From Pseudomonadota bacterium (GTDB lineage Bacteria > Desulfobacterota > Desulfobulbia > Desulfobulbales > JAGXFP01), in the NCBI GenBank assembly GCA_018814305.1, contig JAHJAA010000089.1, positions 17,533 to 81,532 of the forward strand: a DNA stretch of 64,000 bases. The letters are read 5' to 3'. A program made the position numbers and the translations under genes. How positions within the stretch are numbered: the first letter of the stretch is position 1; each line of letters opens with the position of its first letter. Shown here one piece after another: positions 8,839 through 17,249 of the stretch. Below the pieces are notes generated by a model. It did no database searches and was not told where the DNA came from. It saw only the letters and a program-made list of their open reading frames with translations.

Positions 8839-9240
8839 ATGAACCAATACCTTTTCCGGTTGGAATTTATGGTTCGGGACTACGAACTCGACATGCAGGG
8901 GATTGTCAATAATTCAGTATACCAGAACTATCTGGAACACACCCGCCATGAATACCTCAAAAGCTGTGGGATCGACTTTGCCGCCTATACCCGGGACCAA
9001 ATCAACCTGGTGGTAACGAGGGCCGAGATCGACTACAAATTTCCCCTGCAGAGCGGTGATCGTTTCTGGGTGGGTTTGAACACGGCCAAGGAATCCCGGC
9101 TGCGGTTCGTCTTTTATCAGGATATTTATCGGATGCCGGACGACAAACCGATCCTTGCGGCCAAGATCATCGGTACGGCCTTGAACAGCAGTGGACGCCC
9201 GGTTACAGCACCGGAATTGGAAAAGGCCTTGATAATTTAA
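8839..9240 (+). CDS. 4HBT-type acyl-CoA thioesterase
   Basis: The 133-residue product has the hot-dog fold signature of YbgC/FadM-like thioesterases: an N-terminal VRDYELDMQGIVNNSVYQNY region with the Asn-rich helix start, then HTRHEYL. It would hydrolyse acyl-CoA or acyl-ACP thioesters in the cytoplasm. The usual catalytic Asp of the D-x2-G-H/I-V-x-N motif is present as LDMQGIVNN. A good ribosome-binding site (GAGGAG) lies upstream of the ATG. Its TAA stop overlaps the BatE stop codon on the other strand, so the two genes are convergent with no terminator space. Confidence 0.85.
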   Translation: MNQYLFRLEFMVRDYELDMQGIVNNSVYQNYLEHTRHEYLKSCGIDFAAYTRDQINLVVTRAEIDYKFPLQSGDRFWVGLNTAKESRLRFVFYQDIYRMPDDKPILAAKIIGTALNSSGRPVTAPELEKALII

Positions 9241-10049
9241 CTCCCTTCACTGACCAGGTCGATGGCAAATGCCTCCACCCAACAACGACGGCCGTCGGCC
9301 AGTTCGATATGGCGCCAGGAGCCCCGATCTTCCACCAGGGTGAAATCGGTTCCGGCGTGCAGGGGTTCGGTGAAACTGGGGGAGAAGTTGACCCCATCTC
9401 CCTTGCGGGCCGTCACCTCAGGGGCCACGATCACTCCAGGGCTGGGTGGCGGATAAAACGAATCGAAGGCCACCGACCCTACAAAGAGCAGGACGATGGT
9501 CAGGGAAACCGCCGGGAGCCAGATGGATATCAGCGGGGTCAGGAGACGCCCGATTAACAGCAGCCAGAACAGAGAAGCAGCAACCACCACAATCGTCACC
9601 CGAACCGGCAGCGGCAGGTCGTAGTGGAAAAAAAACAGGGTCTCCAGGACCTTTTCCTTTTCTTTCCGCTCGATCCGGTCCACTCTCCGACTTTCCACAA
9701 AGGCCAGGTTCTGGCGCAGGTTTTCATCGTCGGGCAGATACAGTTGGGCCCGACGGTAATTGAGGATGGCCCGACCCAGGTCGTGCAACCGGAAGTAGGT
9801 ATTGCCGATATTATAATAGAGCTTGCCGTTTCCACCGGCCTCGGCCAGTTTCCGATACCTGAGCAATGATTTTTCATAGAGTTCCCGGGCCTGATCCGCA
9901 TCGGAGGGGGCCACCTGGTTGGCCTCGCGAAACAGCTCACTGGCCTCCTGCATCAACTGCTGGCGATCCGGAGTAGAGTCCGCAGCATGAACCTGCGGTG
10001 CACTGGGCAGCAGGAGAACGACAAGCAATAATAATAATCTGGTCACCAT
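9237..10049 (-). CDS. batE: BatE: TPR and SH3-like membrane protein of the Bat operon
   Basis: BatE is the last gene of the operon. It begins with a signal peptide (ending near VHA-ADS), followed by TPR helices (about residues 30-120, including KLYYNIGNTYFRLHDLG). Two transmembrane segments follow near 150-190, then a C-terminal SH3-like domain (PEVTARKGDGVNF, RGSWRHIELADG, CWV). In the family this protein works with the von Willebrand proteins BatA and BatB in an envelope complex first linked to aerotolerance in Bacteroides. Its start codon has AGGGGA upstream and lies 11 bases after the BatD stop. The C-terminal SH3 module suggests peptide or glycan binding. Confidence 0.85.
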   Translation of the reverse strand: MVTRLLLLLVVLLLPSAPQVHAADSTPDRQQLMQEASELFREANQVAPSDADQARELYEKSLLRYRKLAEAGGNGKLYYNIGNTYFRLHDLGRAILNYRRAQLYLPDDENLRQNLAFVESRRVDRIERKEKEKVLETLFFFHYDLPLPVRVTIVVVAASLFWLLLIGRLLTPLISIWLPAVSLTIVLLFVGSVAFDSFYPPPSPGVIVAPEVTARKGDGVNFSPSFTEPLHAGTDFTLVEDRGSWRHIELADGRRCWVEAFAIDLVSEGS

Positions 10050-10060
10050 AACACTATCCC

Positions 10061-11935
10061 CTAAAGCTCCCGGTCCAGTTTCCTGATCAGCTCACCGGCC
10101 TTTCGGCATAACTCAGCCCCATCCGCACTTTTCCCCCCATAACGCAAGGCCTCGCATTGCTGAAAGATATCTTCCAGCCCGGCGATAATCTCCAGGGCAA
10201 CCCCCTGGGGTTTGAGCAGAGGTTCAAGGTCCCGGACAGTGAGCGTAACCCCGGCTTGCCGGAGCTTGGCCCCCAGATAGTTTCGAAGGGCAACAAGCAG
10301 ACCTTCACTCACCTGCAGGGAGTCCAATCCATTCAGCCTGGTCAGGGCCGAAGTAAACTCACCCGCAGCCCGCCGGGACCGAGACCGAGCCGGATCTCGC
10401 TTCTTTTGCCAGACCCGCCCCATGGCAAGCAGCAGATAGAAAAACGGCAGTAGAATCAAGAGACCCTGTTGCCCCTTGGAGAACAACACGCCGGGAGTAG
10501 CCGAGGGAATCGGAACCAGGAGATCATCATCCTCATAATTAAAGGCGATACCCTGATCACTCACCTTCAACTCGGTCCCGGCCACCACCTGAGGCCCGGC
10601 GGTACCCAGAGCGTCATTGGCAGTTACGGTCCGGACCTCTTCCACCTGGATGGGGATGGCCCGACTTTCAATGGTTTCATACCGGCCTGATCGCGGATTA
10701 AAAAAGGCAAAGCTCACCGGGGGAATGGCCTTAACCCCACCATGCTTGGCCCGGATGGTCTGGGTAAAGACCTTGGACCGCCCCTTAAGCTCACCGGGGG
10801 CCATGGCCTGGGGAACCTTGAACTCGGTGTTCAAGGCCGGTTGACCGGTCAAGGGCGGCAGCTCCAGATTGTCCAGGTATTCGGGACCGGTCAGGTGGAT
10901 GGTCAAGGTAATGGGGTCACCCACCCGAACCTTGACGGGCTGGGCTTCGGCAATCATGCTGAACTGCCCCACCGGTCCGGTAAAACCAGGTGGTTTTCCC
11001 TTGGCAGGCAGCTCACTGACGGTGAGGTTGATGAGTGGCGCGGGGGTGATTTCGGTCTGATAGACTCCCTGGCGACCGCCACCGAAAAAATCATTAAAAA
11101 CAGAGTCATTGAACCGACTCTGACGCCGGTAGCCGGTTAAAACCTTACAGGAAACGGTGCCGCCGGACTGAGCATAGGATCCAGCGCGGGTGGGAATTAC
11201 AACCTGGCGGAAGGTAACCGTGGTAAATTCCCGTCCCTCCAGAACACCCCGCCCACGCACTGCAATAATTTCCCGCCCGTCCAGAATCAAACGGAGCAAA
11301 CTGTTCTGGTCAGTCCCAACCGGTAGCGGCAGGTCGCCGACCACAAAGGTCGGATCCTGAAATAAAGGAATGGTGAAATTAACATCCTGACATTCCTTCC
11401 CCACATACCAGGTGACGGTCAGGATCAAGGGTTCTCCCACATAGGCCCGATCCTTGGGGAGACTGATTGCAAGTTTAAAGTCATCGCTCTCTTCAGGTTC
11501 ACGGGCCTTAATAGTAATAGCGCCGGTACTGAAGGTCCGACCACCGGCAACCGCATTGATCGCCGGGATGATCAGATTCCCCGCCCGCTTGGCAGTCAAC
11601 TGGTAGTTGAACAGGTACCCCCGAGAACTGATTTGGGTATATTTGCCGTTCACGATGGTAATGGACTGGCTGCTGTTCTGCTGGCCTCCCATATCCTGAA
11701 CAGTGAAGTCGGTCAACCCTGAGAGATCCGGCCGGGCCGGATTGTCATCCCCGGCCACCTGGATCTGCAGAATAAACGGCTCCCCCACCATCACCTCACG
11801 GCTCTCCACCGCCGCCTGCACGGATAACTCCTGCTCCGCCGCCCCCACCCCGGCGAACCCCAGCAACAGAAACGCAGCCAATACAAGTCCCATAACTCGG
11901 CTGGATATCAAATTTATATTATTCATACAGTTCAT
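10061..11935 (-). CDS. batD: BatD: oxygen-tolerance family membrane protein
   Basis: The protein has a signal peptide (VMGLVLAAFLLLGFAGVGA) and repeated Ig-like beta domains that start with VQAAVESREVMVGEPFILQIQV, the standard BatD opening. Further repeats occur at LPKDRAYVGEPLILTVTWYV and QPVKVRVGDPITLTIHL. A transmembrane segment (LLILLPFFYLLLAMG, around residue 490) precedes a cytoplasmic helical domain. I chose the ATG at 11935, with 11926 as an equal alternative; neither has a strong ribosome-binding site. The start lies 24 bases after the 108-bp nested palindrome that fills the batC-batD gap. Role as for the Bat complex; the partners are BatA, BatB, BatC and BatE. Confidence 0.85.
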   Translation of the reverse strand: MNCMNNINLISSRVMGLVLAAFLLLGFAGVGAAEQELSVQAAVESREVMVGEPFILQIQVAGDDNPARPDLSGLTDFTVQDMGGQQNSSQSITIVNGKYTQISSRGYLFNYQLTAKRAGNLIIPAINAVAGGRTFSTGAITIKAREPEESDDFKLAISLPKDRAYVGEPLILTVTWYVGKECQDVNFTIPLFQDPTFVVGDLPLPVGTDQNSLLRLILDGREIIAVRGRGVLEGREFTTVTFRQVVIPTRAGSYAQSGGTVSCKVLTGYRRQSRFNDSVFNDFFGGGRQGVYQTEITPAPLINLTVSELPAKGKPPGFTGPVGQFSMIAEAQPVKVRVGDPITLTIHLTGPEYLDNLELPPLTGQPALNTEFKVPQAMAPGELKGRSKVFTQTIRAKHGGVKAIPPVSFAFFNPRSGRYETIESRAIPIQVEEVRTVTANDALGTAGPQVVAGTELKVSDQGIAFNYEDDDLLVPIPSATPGVLFSKGQQGLLILLPFFYLLLAMGRVWQKKRDPARSRSRRAAGEFTSALTRLNGLDSLQVSEGLLVALRNYLGAKLRQAGVTLTVRDLEPLLKPQGVALEIIAGLEDIFQQCEALRYGGKSADGAELCRKAGELIRKLDREL

Positions 11936-11959
11936 GAAACACTGCTCAAATGAATTCTC

Positions 11960-12067
11960 GGGAAAAGTCCCAAGGAGTTGGAGATACGAGGCATCCACCG
12001 GTTCACTATACAATAGTATGTGAACCGGTGGATAACGAAGTAGATCCTGCTCCCTGGGACTTTTCCC
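11960..12067. repeat. 108-bp nested palindrome between batC and batD
   Basis: The ends form a perfect 12-bp inverted repeat (GGGAAAAGTCCC at 11960-11971 with GGGACTTTTCCC at 12056-12067). Inside them is a second perfect 12-bp inverted repeat (CCACCGGTTCAC at 11995-12006 with GTGAACCGGTGG at 12020-12031) around a 13-base AT-rich loop. The element starts one base after the batC stop codon and fills almost the whole intergenic gap. It could be an RNA processing or attenuation hairpin, or a MITE-like insertion. Similar nested architectures occur at 24896-25007 and 56933-57052. Confidence 0.8.
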
Positions 12068-12068
12068 A

Positions 12069-13229
12069 TCACCAGTCTTTTTCTACGGCTTGGTAGCCTA
12101 TAATCCCCCGGAGCTGGCGCTCCTGACGATCGGATTTTTCCTGATTTAAAATCTGATGGGCGGTTTGATCGGGTGGCGGGGTCTCATCCGAAGGCTGCCC
12201 GGCCTGCTCCTGGCCCTGCGCTTCTCCCTGATCCTGTTCGGAGGTCTCCTGCTCCGGTTGCTTTTCCTCGGAACCGGCCTCCTGGTTCTCTTTTTCACCC
12301 GGCGAATCATTATTCTGGGCAGCGGCCAGAGCCTTGCTCAATTCATCGGCCGCCTGTTGTTGGTCCTCCCGGGCCTCTTGAAACTTCCCGTCCTTCATTT
12401 TATCAACCGCGTCCTGCTGTTTTTCCTGGGCCTGATCAAGATGACGGCGCATTGCATCAGACTTGGACTCAGCCTGATCGGCAAACTGACCGGTCTCGGT
12501 GTTAAGGTTTTTCTGCTCCTCGGTCCGGGTCTGGCGTTCTTTATCTCCTTGCGGATCAGCGTTATTCTGATCGGCCGCCTGCCGCTGGCGATCAATCAAG
12601 TCTTTCAACTGCTGCTGATCGTTCTGGTTCGATTGGTCCTGACCCGGTTGCTTATTATCACCCTGCCCCTGCTGTCCCTGGCCCTGTTGATTGTTGTCAC
12701 CCTCTTGCTGCTGGTCTCCCTGGTCATGGGGTTGTTGGGGCTGATTGGCCAGAAGTTCACGAAGGGCCTTGATCCGTTGCCGGGAAATCTCCAGGTTCCG
12801 ACCGGCAGCGAGATCGCTTGGATCACCTTCCAGGGCCTGTCTATAATAGCGACTTCCATTCTGAAACTGCTCCATGGCCTTTTGAGGTTCAGCTGTCGCG
12901 GCCTGTTCCCCCTTCATGAACGCACCGTTCCCCAGGTTATAGAGGATCTTGGTGCGAAGTCCGGGGTCAGCCCCATCCAGGGCCTGCTGCCAAGCCTCAA
13001 GGGCCCCGTGATAGTCCTGCTGCCGATACAGGGCGGCCCCCCGATTAAACCGGGCCACCGCCCCGGTGGGATCCTTGGTCAGGGCGGCATCATAGGCGCT
13101 GACCGCCTCATCATATTTTTCCGCCTGATAGGCCTGATTGCCTTCAGCCACCATCCCCCGAACCGTGGCGGCCACAACCGGCACGGCCGCAATCAGGACC
13201 ACTAAAAGTGATACAAAGAAACGGTTCAT
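12069..13229 (-). CDS. batC: BatC: TPR protein with Gln/Glu-rich region
   Basis: The start is the ATG at 13229, which forms an ATGA overlap with the batB stop and has GGGGAGAG upstream. A signal peptide or anchor (FFVSLLVVLIAAVPVVAA) precedes three TPR repeats (YQAEKYDEAVSAYDAAL; AVARFNRGAALYRQQDY; KILYNLGNGAFMKGE). From about residue 165 the protein is extremely rich in Gln, Asp, Asn and Glu, with low-complexity QGQGQQGQG segments and coiled-coil potential. It ends in a short conserved-looking QLRGIIGYQAVEKDW. BatC proteins are periplasmic scaffolds of the Bat complex. The low-complexity region produces a long false frame on the other strand. Confidence 0.85.
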   Translation of the reverse strand: MNRFFVSLLVVLIAAVPVVAATVRGMVAEGNQAYQAEKYDEAVSAYDAALTKDPTGAVARFNRGAALYRQQDYHGALEAWQQALDGADPGLRTKILYNLGNGAFMKGEQAATAEPQKAMEQFQNGSRYYRQALEGDPSDLAAGRNLEISRQRIKALRELLANQPQQPHDQGDQQQEGDNNQQGQGQQGQGDNKQPGQDQSNQNDQQQLKDLIDRQRQAADQNNADPQGDKERQTRTEEQKNLNTETGQFADQAESKSDAMRRHLDQAQEKQQDAVDKMKDGKFQEAREDQQQAADELSKALAAAQNNDSPGEKENQEAGSEEKQPEQETSEQDQGEAQGQEQAGQPSDETPPPDQTAHQILNQEKSDRQERQLRGIIGYQAVEKDW

Positions 13230-14251
13230 GGGCGTCTCTCCCCGGCAAGCCTGCCTCTCTCCCGAATGACCAGTTCCAAGCAAAGCAGGAACAGGGCCAA
13301 TCCCAGAAAGATCTGAAATTTTTCCTCATAACGACGGATGGTCTTGGTTTCGATCTTCCGTCCTTCGCTGGCCGCGACCAGATCCAGATAAACCCGCCCC
13401 AGATCGATATTACCGGTTGCAACCGGAAGATAACGGCCACCCGGAGTGGCCAGGGCCATCTTCCGTAAGGTTTCACCACCAAGCCGGGTCCAGACCTCCT
13501 GCCCTTGATATTTGAGGAAACTCTGGCGGCCCTGATTGTCGGTAATGGGGATCCGTCGACCTTCTTTTTCATCACCGAGACCGACAATAATCAACCGGAT
13601 CCCCTGTTCACCGGCCTTGCCAGCTGCCTCCACCGGGAAGCTCTCCTGGTCGTCACCGTCGGTGATCAGGATGATATCACGATACTCCTTCTGCTGGGCA
13701 TCAAAAACCTCAGTCATCACAGTCCGGAGGGCATCACCGATCATGGTGCCGCCCCGGGTGACGCTTTGGGGAGAGAGATCCTCCAGGGCCATCTGAAAAA
13801 ATCCGTAATCAGTGGTCAAGGGACAGACCACCGAGGCCCTCCCGGCAAAGGCCACCAAGGCAACCCGATCTCCGCTCAGTTTTTCCACCGAATCCATAAT
13901 GGCGATCTTGGCCCGTTCCAGGCGGTTGGGGGCCAAGTCCTCGGCCAACATGGAGCGGGAGACATCAAGCATATAGACCACATCGCGCCCCTTCCTGGTC
14001 ACCGGCGTTTCGGTAAGGTTCCAGGATGGCCGGGCCAGTCCGATAACGATCAGCACAAAGGCGCCCAGGAGGCAACCAGCCTTCCAAAACCGCCGCTGCC
14101 CAGAGGCCTTGAGCAAGCTCCGTTGCGAAACGCTGAGCCGAGCCAGGGCACTTCGACGCTGCCGAAAACCATAGAAGTAAAGCGCGGCCAACAGCAGCAG
14201 GACCCAGAGCAAATGAAGACTCGTAATATCGGCAAAATGGAGGGTATTCAT
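13226..14251 (-). CDS. batB: BatB: von Willebrand factor A membrane protein
   Basis: BatB has two N-terminal transmembrane segments (SLHLLWVLLLLAALYFYGF and AGCLLGAFVLIVIGLA). A vWA domain with an intact MIDAS metal site follows (MLDVSRSM, then TRGGTMIGDAL and ITDGDDQES), and one C-terminal transmembrane helix completes it. Metal-dependent protein binding on the periplasmic side is expected. The ATG lies one base from the BatA stop codon and the stop overlaps BatC by four bases, so translation is coupled across the three genes. Length (341 residues) is normal. Confidence 0.9.
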   Translation of the reverse strand: MNTLHFADITSLHLLWVLLLLAALYFYGFRQRRSALARLSVSQRSLLKASGQRRFWKAGCLLGAFVLIVIGLARPSWNLTETPVTRKGRDVVYMLDVSRSMLAEDLAPNRLERAKIAIMDSVEKLSGDRVALVAFAGRASVVCPLTTDYGFFQMALEDLSPQSVTRGGTMIGDALRTVMTEVFDAQQKEYRDIILITDGDDQESFPVEAAGKAGEQGIRLIIVGLGDEKEGRRIPITDNQGRQSFLKYQGQEVWTRLGGETLRKMALATPGGRYLPVATGNIDLGRVYLDLVAASEGRKIETKTIRRYEEKFQIFLGLALFLLCLELVIRERGRLAGERRP

Positions 14252-14252
14252 C

Positions 14253-15335
14253 TCAAGGGACCCTCCGTAAAACGGTGGTGTTCAAAAACACTTCCAGCAG
14301 GAGCAGGATCAAAGCTGCCAAGGCAAAGGGCGGAAAATATTCCCGATAATCCATATGCCGGACGCTCTTGACCTCACTTTTTTCGAGTTGATCAATCTCC
14401 CGATAAATGGCCCGGAGGCCCTTGTCATCCTCAGCCATCCGAAAGATCCCCCCCGTATCATCGGCCAGCTTCTGCAGGAGATCCTGATCAACCGAGGGAC
14501 CCTGGGGAATCCTGAGCCCAAAAAAGCCGGTAGCAACTGGCTGATCACCGCCGACCCCGATAGTATATATCTTGATGCCCCATTTCTTAGCCAGTGCCGC
14601 CGCAGCCAGAGGATCGTTTCTCCCCCGGTTGTTGCGGCCATCGGTAAGCAGAATAATAATCTTGCTCTTGATTTCATAATCCTCTTTTGGTGCCTCAGCG
14701 TCACGGCCCATAACCCGATCGGCCGCCCGACCGTATCGACTCAACTCCTGTTCCGCCGTCCGCAACCGGGCCGCAGCCAACATCAGGCCATCGCCGATGG
14801 CAGTCCCATCCTCCTCCCGGGTTTTTACCAAGGTGATCCGATCCAGAAAGGAGGCCAGAGCACCATGGGCCAGAGTCAGAGGACCGATGGTATCGGCATA
14901 TCCGGCAAAGGTAACAAGCCCCACCAGATCACTGGGGCGTCCCGTCAATTGATCTCCGTTACCTTGGACAAACTCACCAAAAACCCGCTTGACCACCTCA
15001 AGCCGGGTCAGATCTCGTCCACCAAAGTTCATCTCTTCACCCATACTGCCGGAGCGATCCACCACCATCTCAATGGCGATCCCCTGGTTGAGGTCATAGA
15101 CCTTCTCCAGCCCGAGCTGGGGCCGGGCCAGGCAGATCACCAGGGAGATCAGCATGATCACCCGGAGGAGCAGGGGCAAGTGACTCAAACGTTGCCGCCA
15201 ACCCGGTTTAATTCCGCCGGCCAGTGACACTGAAGAAAAAAGCACGGAGGGCCGCAGCCGGGTTCGCCAATGGGACCAGACCAGAACGGGTATGACCAGG
15301 AGCAATAGCAAGGCCCAGGGATTAGCAAAGGTCAT
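14253..15335 (-). CDS. batA: BatA: von Willebrand factor A membrane protein
   Basis: The N-terminal aerotolerance-regulator membrane region (MTFANPWALLLLLVIPVLV) is followed by a second transmembrane segment near residues 55-70. The vWA domain has the MIDAS motif VDRSGSMGEEM and the later LLTDGRNNRG. A C-terminal transmembrane helix lies at LAALILLLLEVFL. BatA and BatB are paralogues that probably form the core of the complex. The start overlaps the upstream BatX-like gene by four bases (ATGA). Confidence 0.9.
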   Translation of the reverse strand: MTFANPWALLLLLVIPVLVWSHWRTRLRPSVLFSSVSLAGGIKPGWRQRLSHLPLLLRVIMLISLVICLARPQLGLEKVYDLNQGIAIEMVVDRSGSMGEEMNFGGRDLTRLEVVKRVFGEFVQGNGDQLTGRPSDLVGLVTFAGYADTIGPLTLAHGALASFLDRITLVKTREEDGTAIGDGLMLAAARLRTAEQELSRYGRAADRVMGRDAEAPKEDYEIKSKIIILLTDGRNNRGRNDPLAAAALAKKWGIKIYTIGVGGDQPVATGFFGLRIPQGPSVDQDLLQKLADDTGGIFRMAEDDKGLRAIYREIDQLEKSEVKSVRHMDYREYFPPFALAALILLLLEVFLNTTVLRRVP

Positions 15336-16363
15336 GACGTGCTCTCCCGAGTGGCGTTCGTGGTGGCCGAATCGATGATCTCCCGGCAGATCTCGATGGA
15401 ATGATCAATCTCCTCGGTGGAGGGAAGCGAACGGGCAAATTTGACCAGATCACACTGGGTCAGGAAATGGCGCAGCAGTCCATGGAGCTTGGTATCAAAC
15501 AGCTCCCGGCGATGACCCAGGTCGGTCAAAAATTCCTCGGTGGTCTGCTCCGGGGCCCGGAGACCGAAGCGGTTTTCCAGATAATGCCGCAGGATATGGG
15601 AGAGACGCAGATGAAACTCCTTGATCAACCCCTGACCAAGCAGCCCGGCGCCAAGGAGTTGATCCAGCTCACGCCGGGCGACTTCCCGGGGAGAAGGTGG
15701 GGGGGGCGGCGGCCGATTACGCCTTCTGCGAATCAGGAAAAAGATCACGGCGCCGAGGAGAGCAATAATGAAAAGACCACCACCAATCCAGGCCGCAACA
15801 ATCCAGGGATTGAGGGGTTGAGCCACCGGTTCGACAATATCCCCGATGGTCTGATTGGGGTTGGCATCAAGGAGTGAGACAACGGTGAATTGGATCGCCT
15901 CGCTCTTTACATTCTCCACCAGTCCGTTTTTAGACTGAAAGCTGACCACCAATGGTGGCAGGCTGTAGTCGCCAGCCAAATACGGTTCCAGGAGATAGGT
16001 CCGGGACACCTGCTGCCGGTCTTTGCCGATCAGTTTGGGGGCCTGGTCCCGATTTTCGAGGAGGGTAAAATCACCTAGAGCCCCTTCGGGCGACGGCAGA
16101 TCAATGACAACATCTTCCGGACCCTCCGCCGTCAGAGTCAGTTCGAGCCGGTCGGCCACGCTCAAAGAATTTCGATTGAGGGTTCTGGTTAAACGATAAG
16201 GGCCACTGGTAACAGTTTCGACCAAAGTGGGAAGCTGTACTTCCGGTTGGGTCTTGGCAGGCGGCACCGCCACCCCTTCACCCGCCAGGGCCCCATTGCC
16301 TGAAATCACTACCAAGGCAATCAGCACGCATCCGAGAAAAATTCGTCCGAGCCAATCCCTCAT
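15332..16363 (-). CDS. BatX-like membrane protein of the Bat operon (DUF4381-like)
   Basis: This 343-residue protein has a signal peptide ending near GALA-GEG and an extracytoplasmic beta-rich domain (residues about 40-185) that resembles one BatD Ig-like repeat. One transmembrane helix (WIVAAWIGGGLFIIALLGAVIFFLI) is followed by a basic and Pro-rich RRRRNRPPPPPP linker and a helical cytoplasmic domain (residues about 235-335). Position between the DUF58 gene and batA, with ATGA overlaps on both sides, matches the gene often called batX or annotated DUF4381. The exact family name is an inference from layout. Confidence 0.75.
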   Translation of the reverse strand: MRDWLGRIFLGCVLIALVVISGNGALAGEGVAVPPAKTQPEVQLPTLVETVTSGPYRLTRTLNRNSLSVADRLELTLTAEGPEDVVIDLPSPEGALGDFTLLENRDQAPKLIGKDRQQVSRTYLLEPYLAGDYSLPPLVVSFQSKNGLVENVKSEAIQFTVVSLLDANPNQTIGDIVEPVAQPLNPWIVAAWIGGGLFIIALLGAVIFFLIRRRRNRPPPPPPSPREVARRELDQLLGAGLLGQGLIKEFHLRLSHILRHYLENRFGLRAPEQTTEEFLTDLGHRRELFDTKLHGLLRHFLTQCDLVKFARSLPSTEEIDHSIEICREIIDSATTNATRESTS

Positions 16364-17244
16364 GCCCGATTGCGCCTCCGCTCGCGGGTCCGGAAGAAAC
16401 GGACCAAATCCAAGACATAATCATCGGAGGTGATCAAGGGGATATGATCGGCCCCCTGGGAGGTCAGGGAAGCGGCCAGAATCTCCCGGCGCAGATGGCC
16501 GTTGCGGCGATACTCCTCACGAACCCGGCGAGAGCCGGTATCAACAAGCAGGGGCGCTCCGGTTTCCGCATCGAGGAGTTCCAATAGACCCACATCAGGC
16601 AACTCCAGTTCCTGGGGATCACTCATGGAGACCGCAATAAGATCGTGACGACGGGCGGCGATTCGAAGGGAGCCGGAAAAATCCGGGGCCAAAAAATCTG
16701 AGACCAGAAAGGTGACGCACCGCTTGGTCATGATCCTGCCGAAATAATCCAAGGCTGCATTTATATTGGTGCCGGTGGAACCAGGGGTAAAATAGAGCAA
16801 TTCTCGAACCAGGCGGAGAACATGGGAGGCCCCCTTGCGCGGCGGAATAAAGAGTTCGACCTGATCGGTAAAAATGATCAACCCGACCTTATCGTTATTG
16901 CGAATGGCGGAAAAGGCGAGCAGGGCACAGAGTTCGGCGGCCACTTCATTTTTCTGGCGTCCGGTGGAACCGAAATAGCCGGAAGCCGAGAGATCGACCA
17001 GAAAAAAAACAGTGAGCTCCCGTTCCTCCACGTAACTCTTGATATGGGGGATACCGGTGCGAGCGGTGACGTTCCAGTCGATGGTGCGCACATCGTCACC
17101 GGGCTGGTATTCACGGACCTCATCGAACTCCATTCCCTGGCCTTTGAAGACACTATGGTACTCTCCGGCCAGAACGTCGTTAACCGCCTTGCTGGTGAGG
17201 ATCTGAATCCGCCGAACCTGTCGGGCAAGATCTCGGGGCAGCAT
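16360..17244 (-). CDS. DUF58 domain protein of the MoxR/Bat operon
   Basis: This is a 294-residue soluble protein with the DUF58 signature. The N-terminal LTSKAVNDVLAGEYHSVFKG leads into GMEFDEVREYQPGDDVRTIDWNVTARTG split over about residues 37-64, and a vWA-like core follows (VFFLVDLSASG, VTFLVSDFLAPDF). DUF58 proteins pair with MoxR ATPases in chaperone-like systems that act on vWA proteins. It lies five bases after MoxR and overlaps the next gene by four bases. Confidence in the family is high; the client in this organism is inferred to be BatA/BatB. Confidence 0.9.
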   Translation of the reverse strand: MLPRDLARQVRRIQILTSKAVNDVLAGEYHSVFKGQGMEFDEVREYQPGDDVRTIDWNVTARTGIPHIKSYVEERELTVFFLVDLSASGYFGSTGRQKNEVAAELCALLAFSAIRNNDKVGLIIFTDQVELFIPPRKGASHVLRLVRELLYFTPGSTGTNINAALDYFGRIMTKRCVTFLVSDFLAPDFSGSLRIAARRHDLIAVSMSDPQELELPDVGLLELLDAETGAPLLVDTGSRRVREEYRRNGHLRREILAASLTSQGADHIPLITSDDYVLDLVRFFRTRERRRNRA

Positions 17245-17249
17245 ATCGT

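Noticed and set aside
12156..13205. 349-codon open frame on the plus strand, Leu/Ile/Gly-rich like a membrane protein
   Set aside because: It is the mirror of the Gln/Glu/Asp-rich batC coding sequence, which reads as Leu and Ile on the other strand. It has no ribosome-binding site or family motif.
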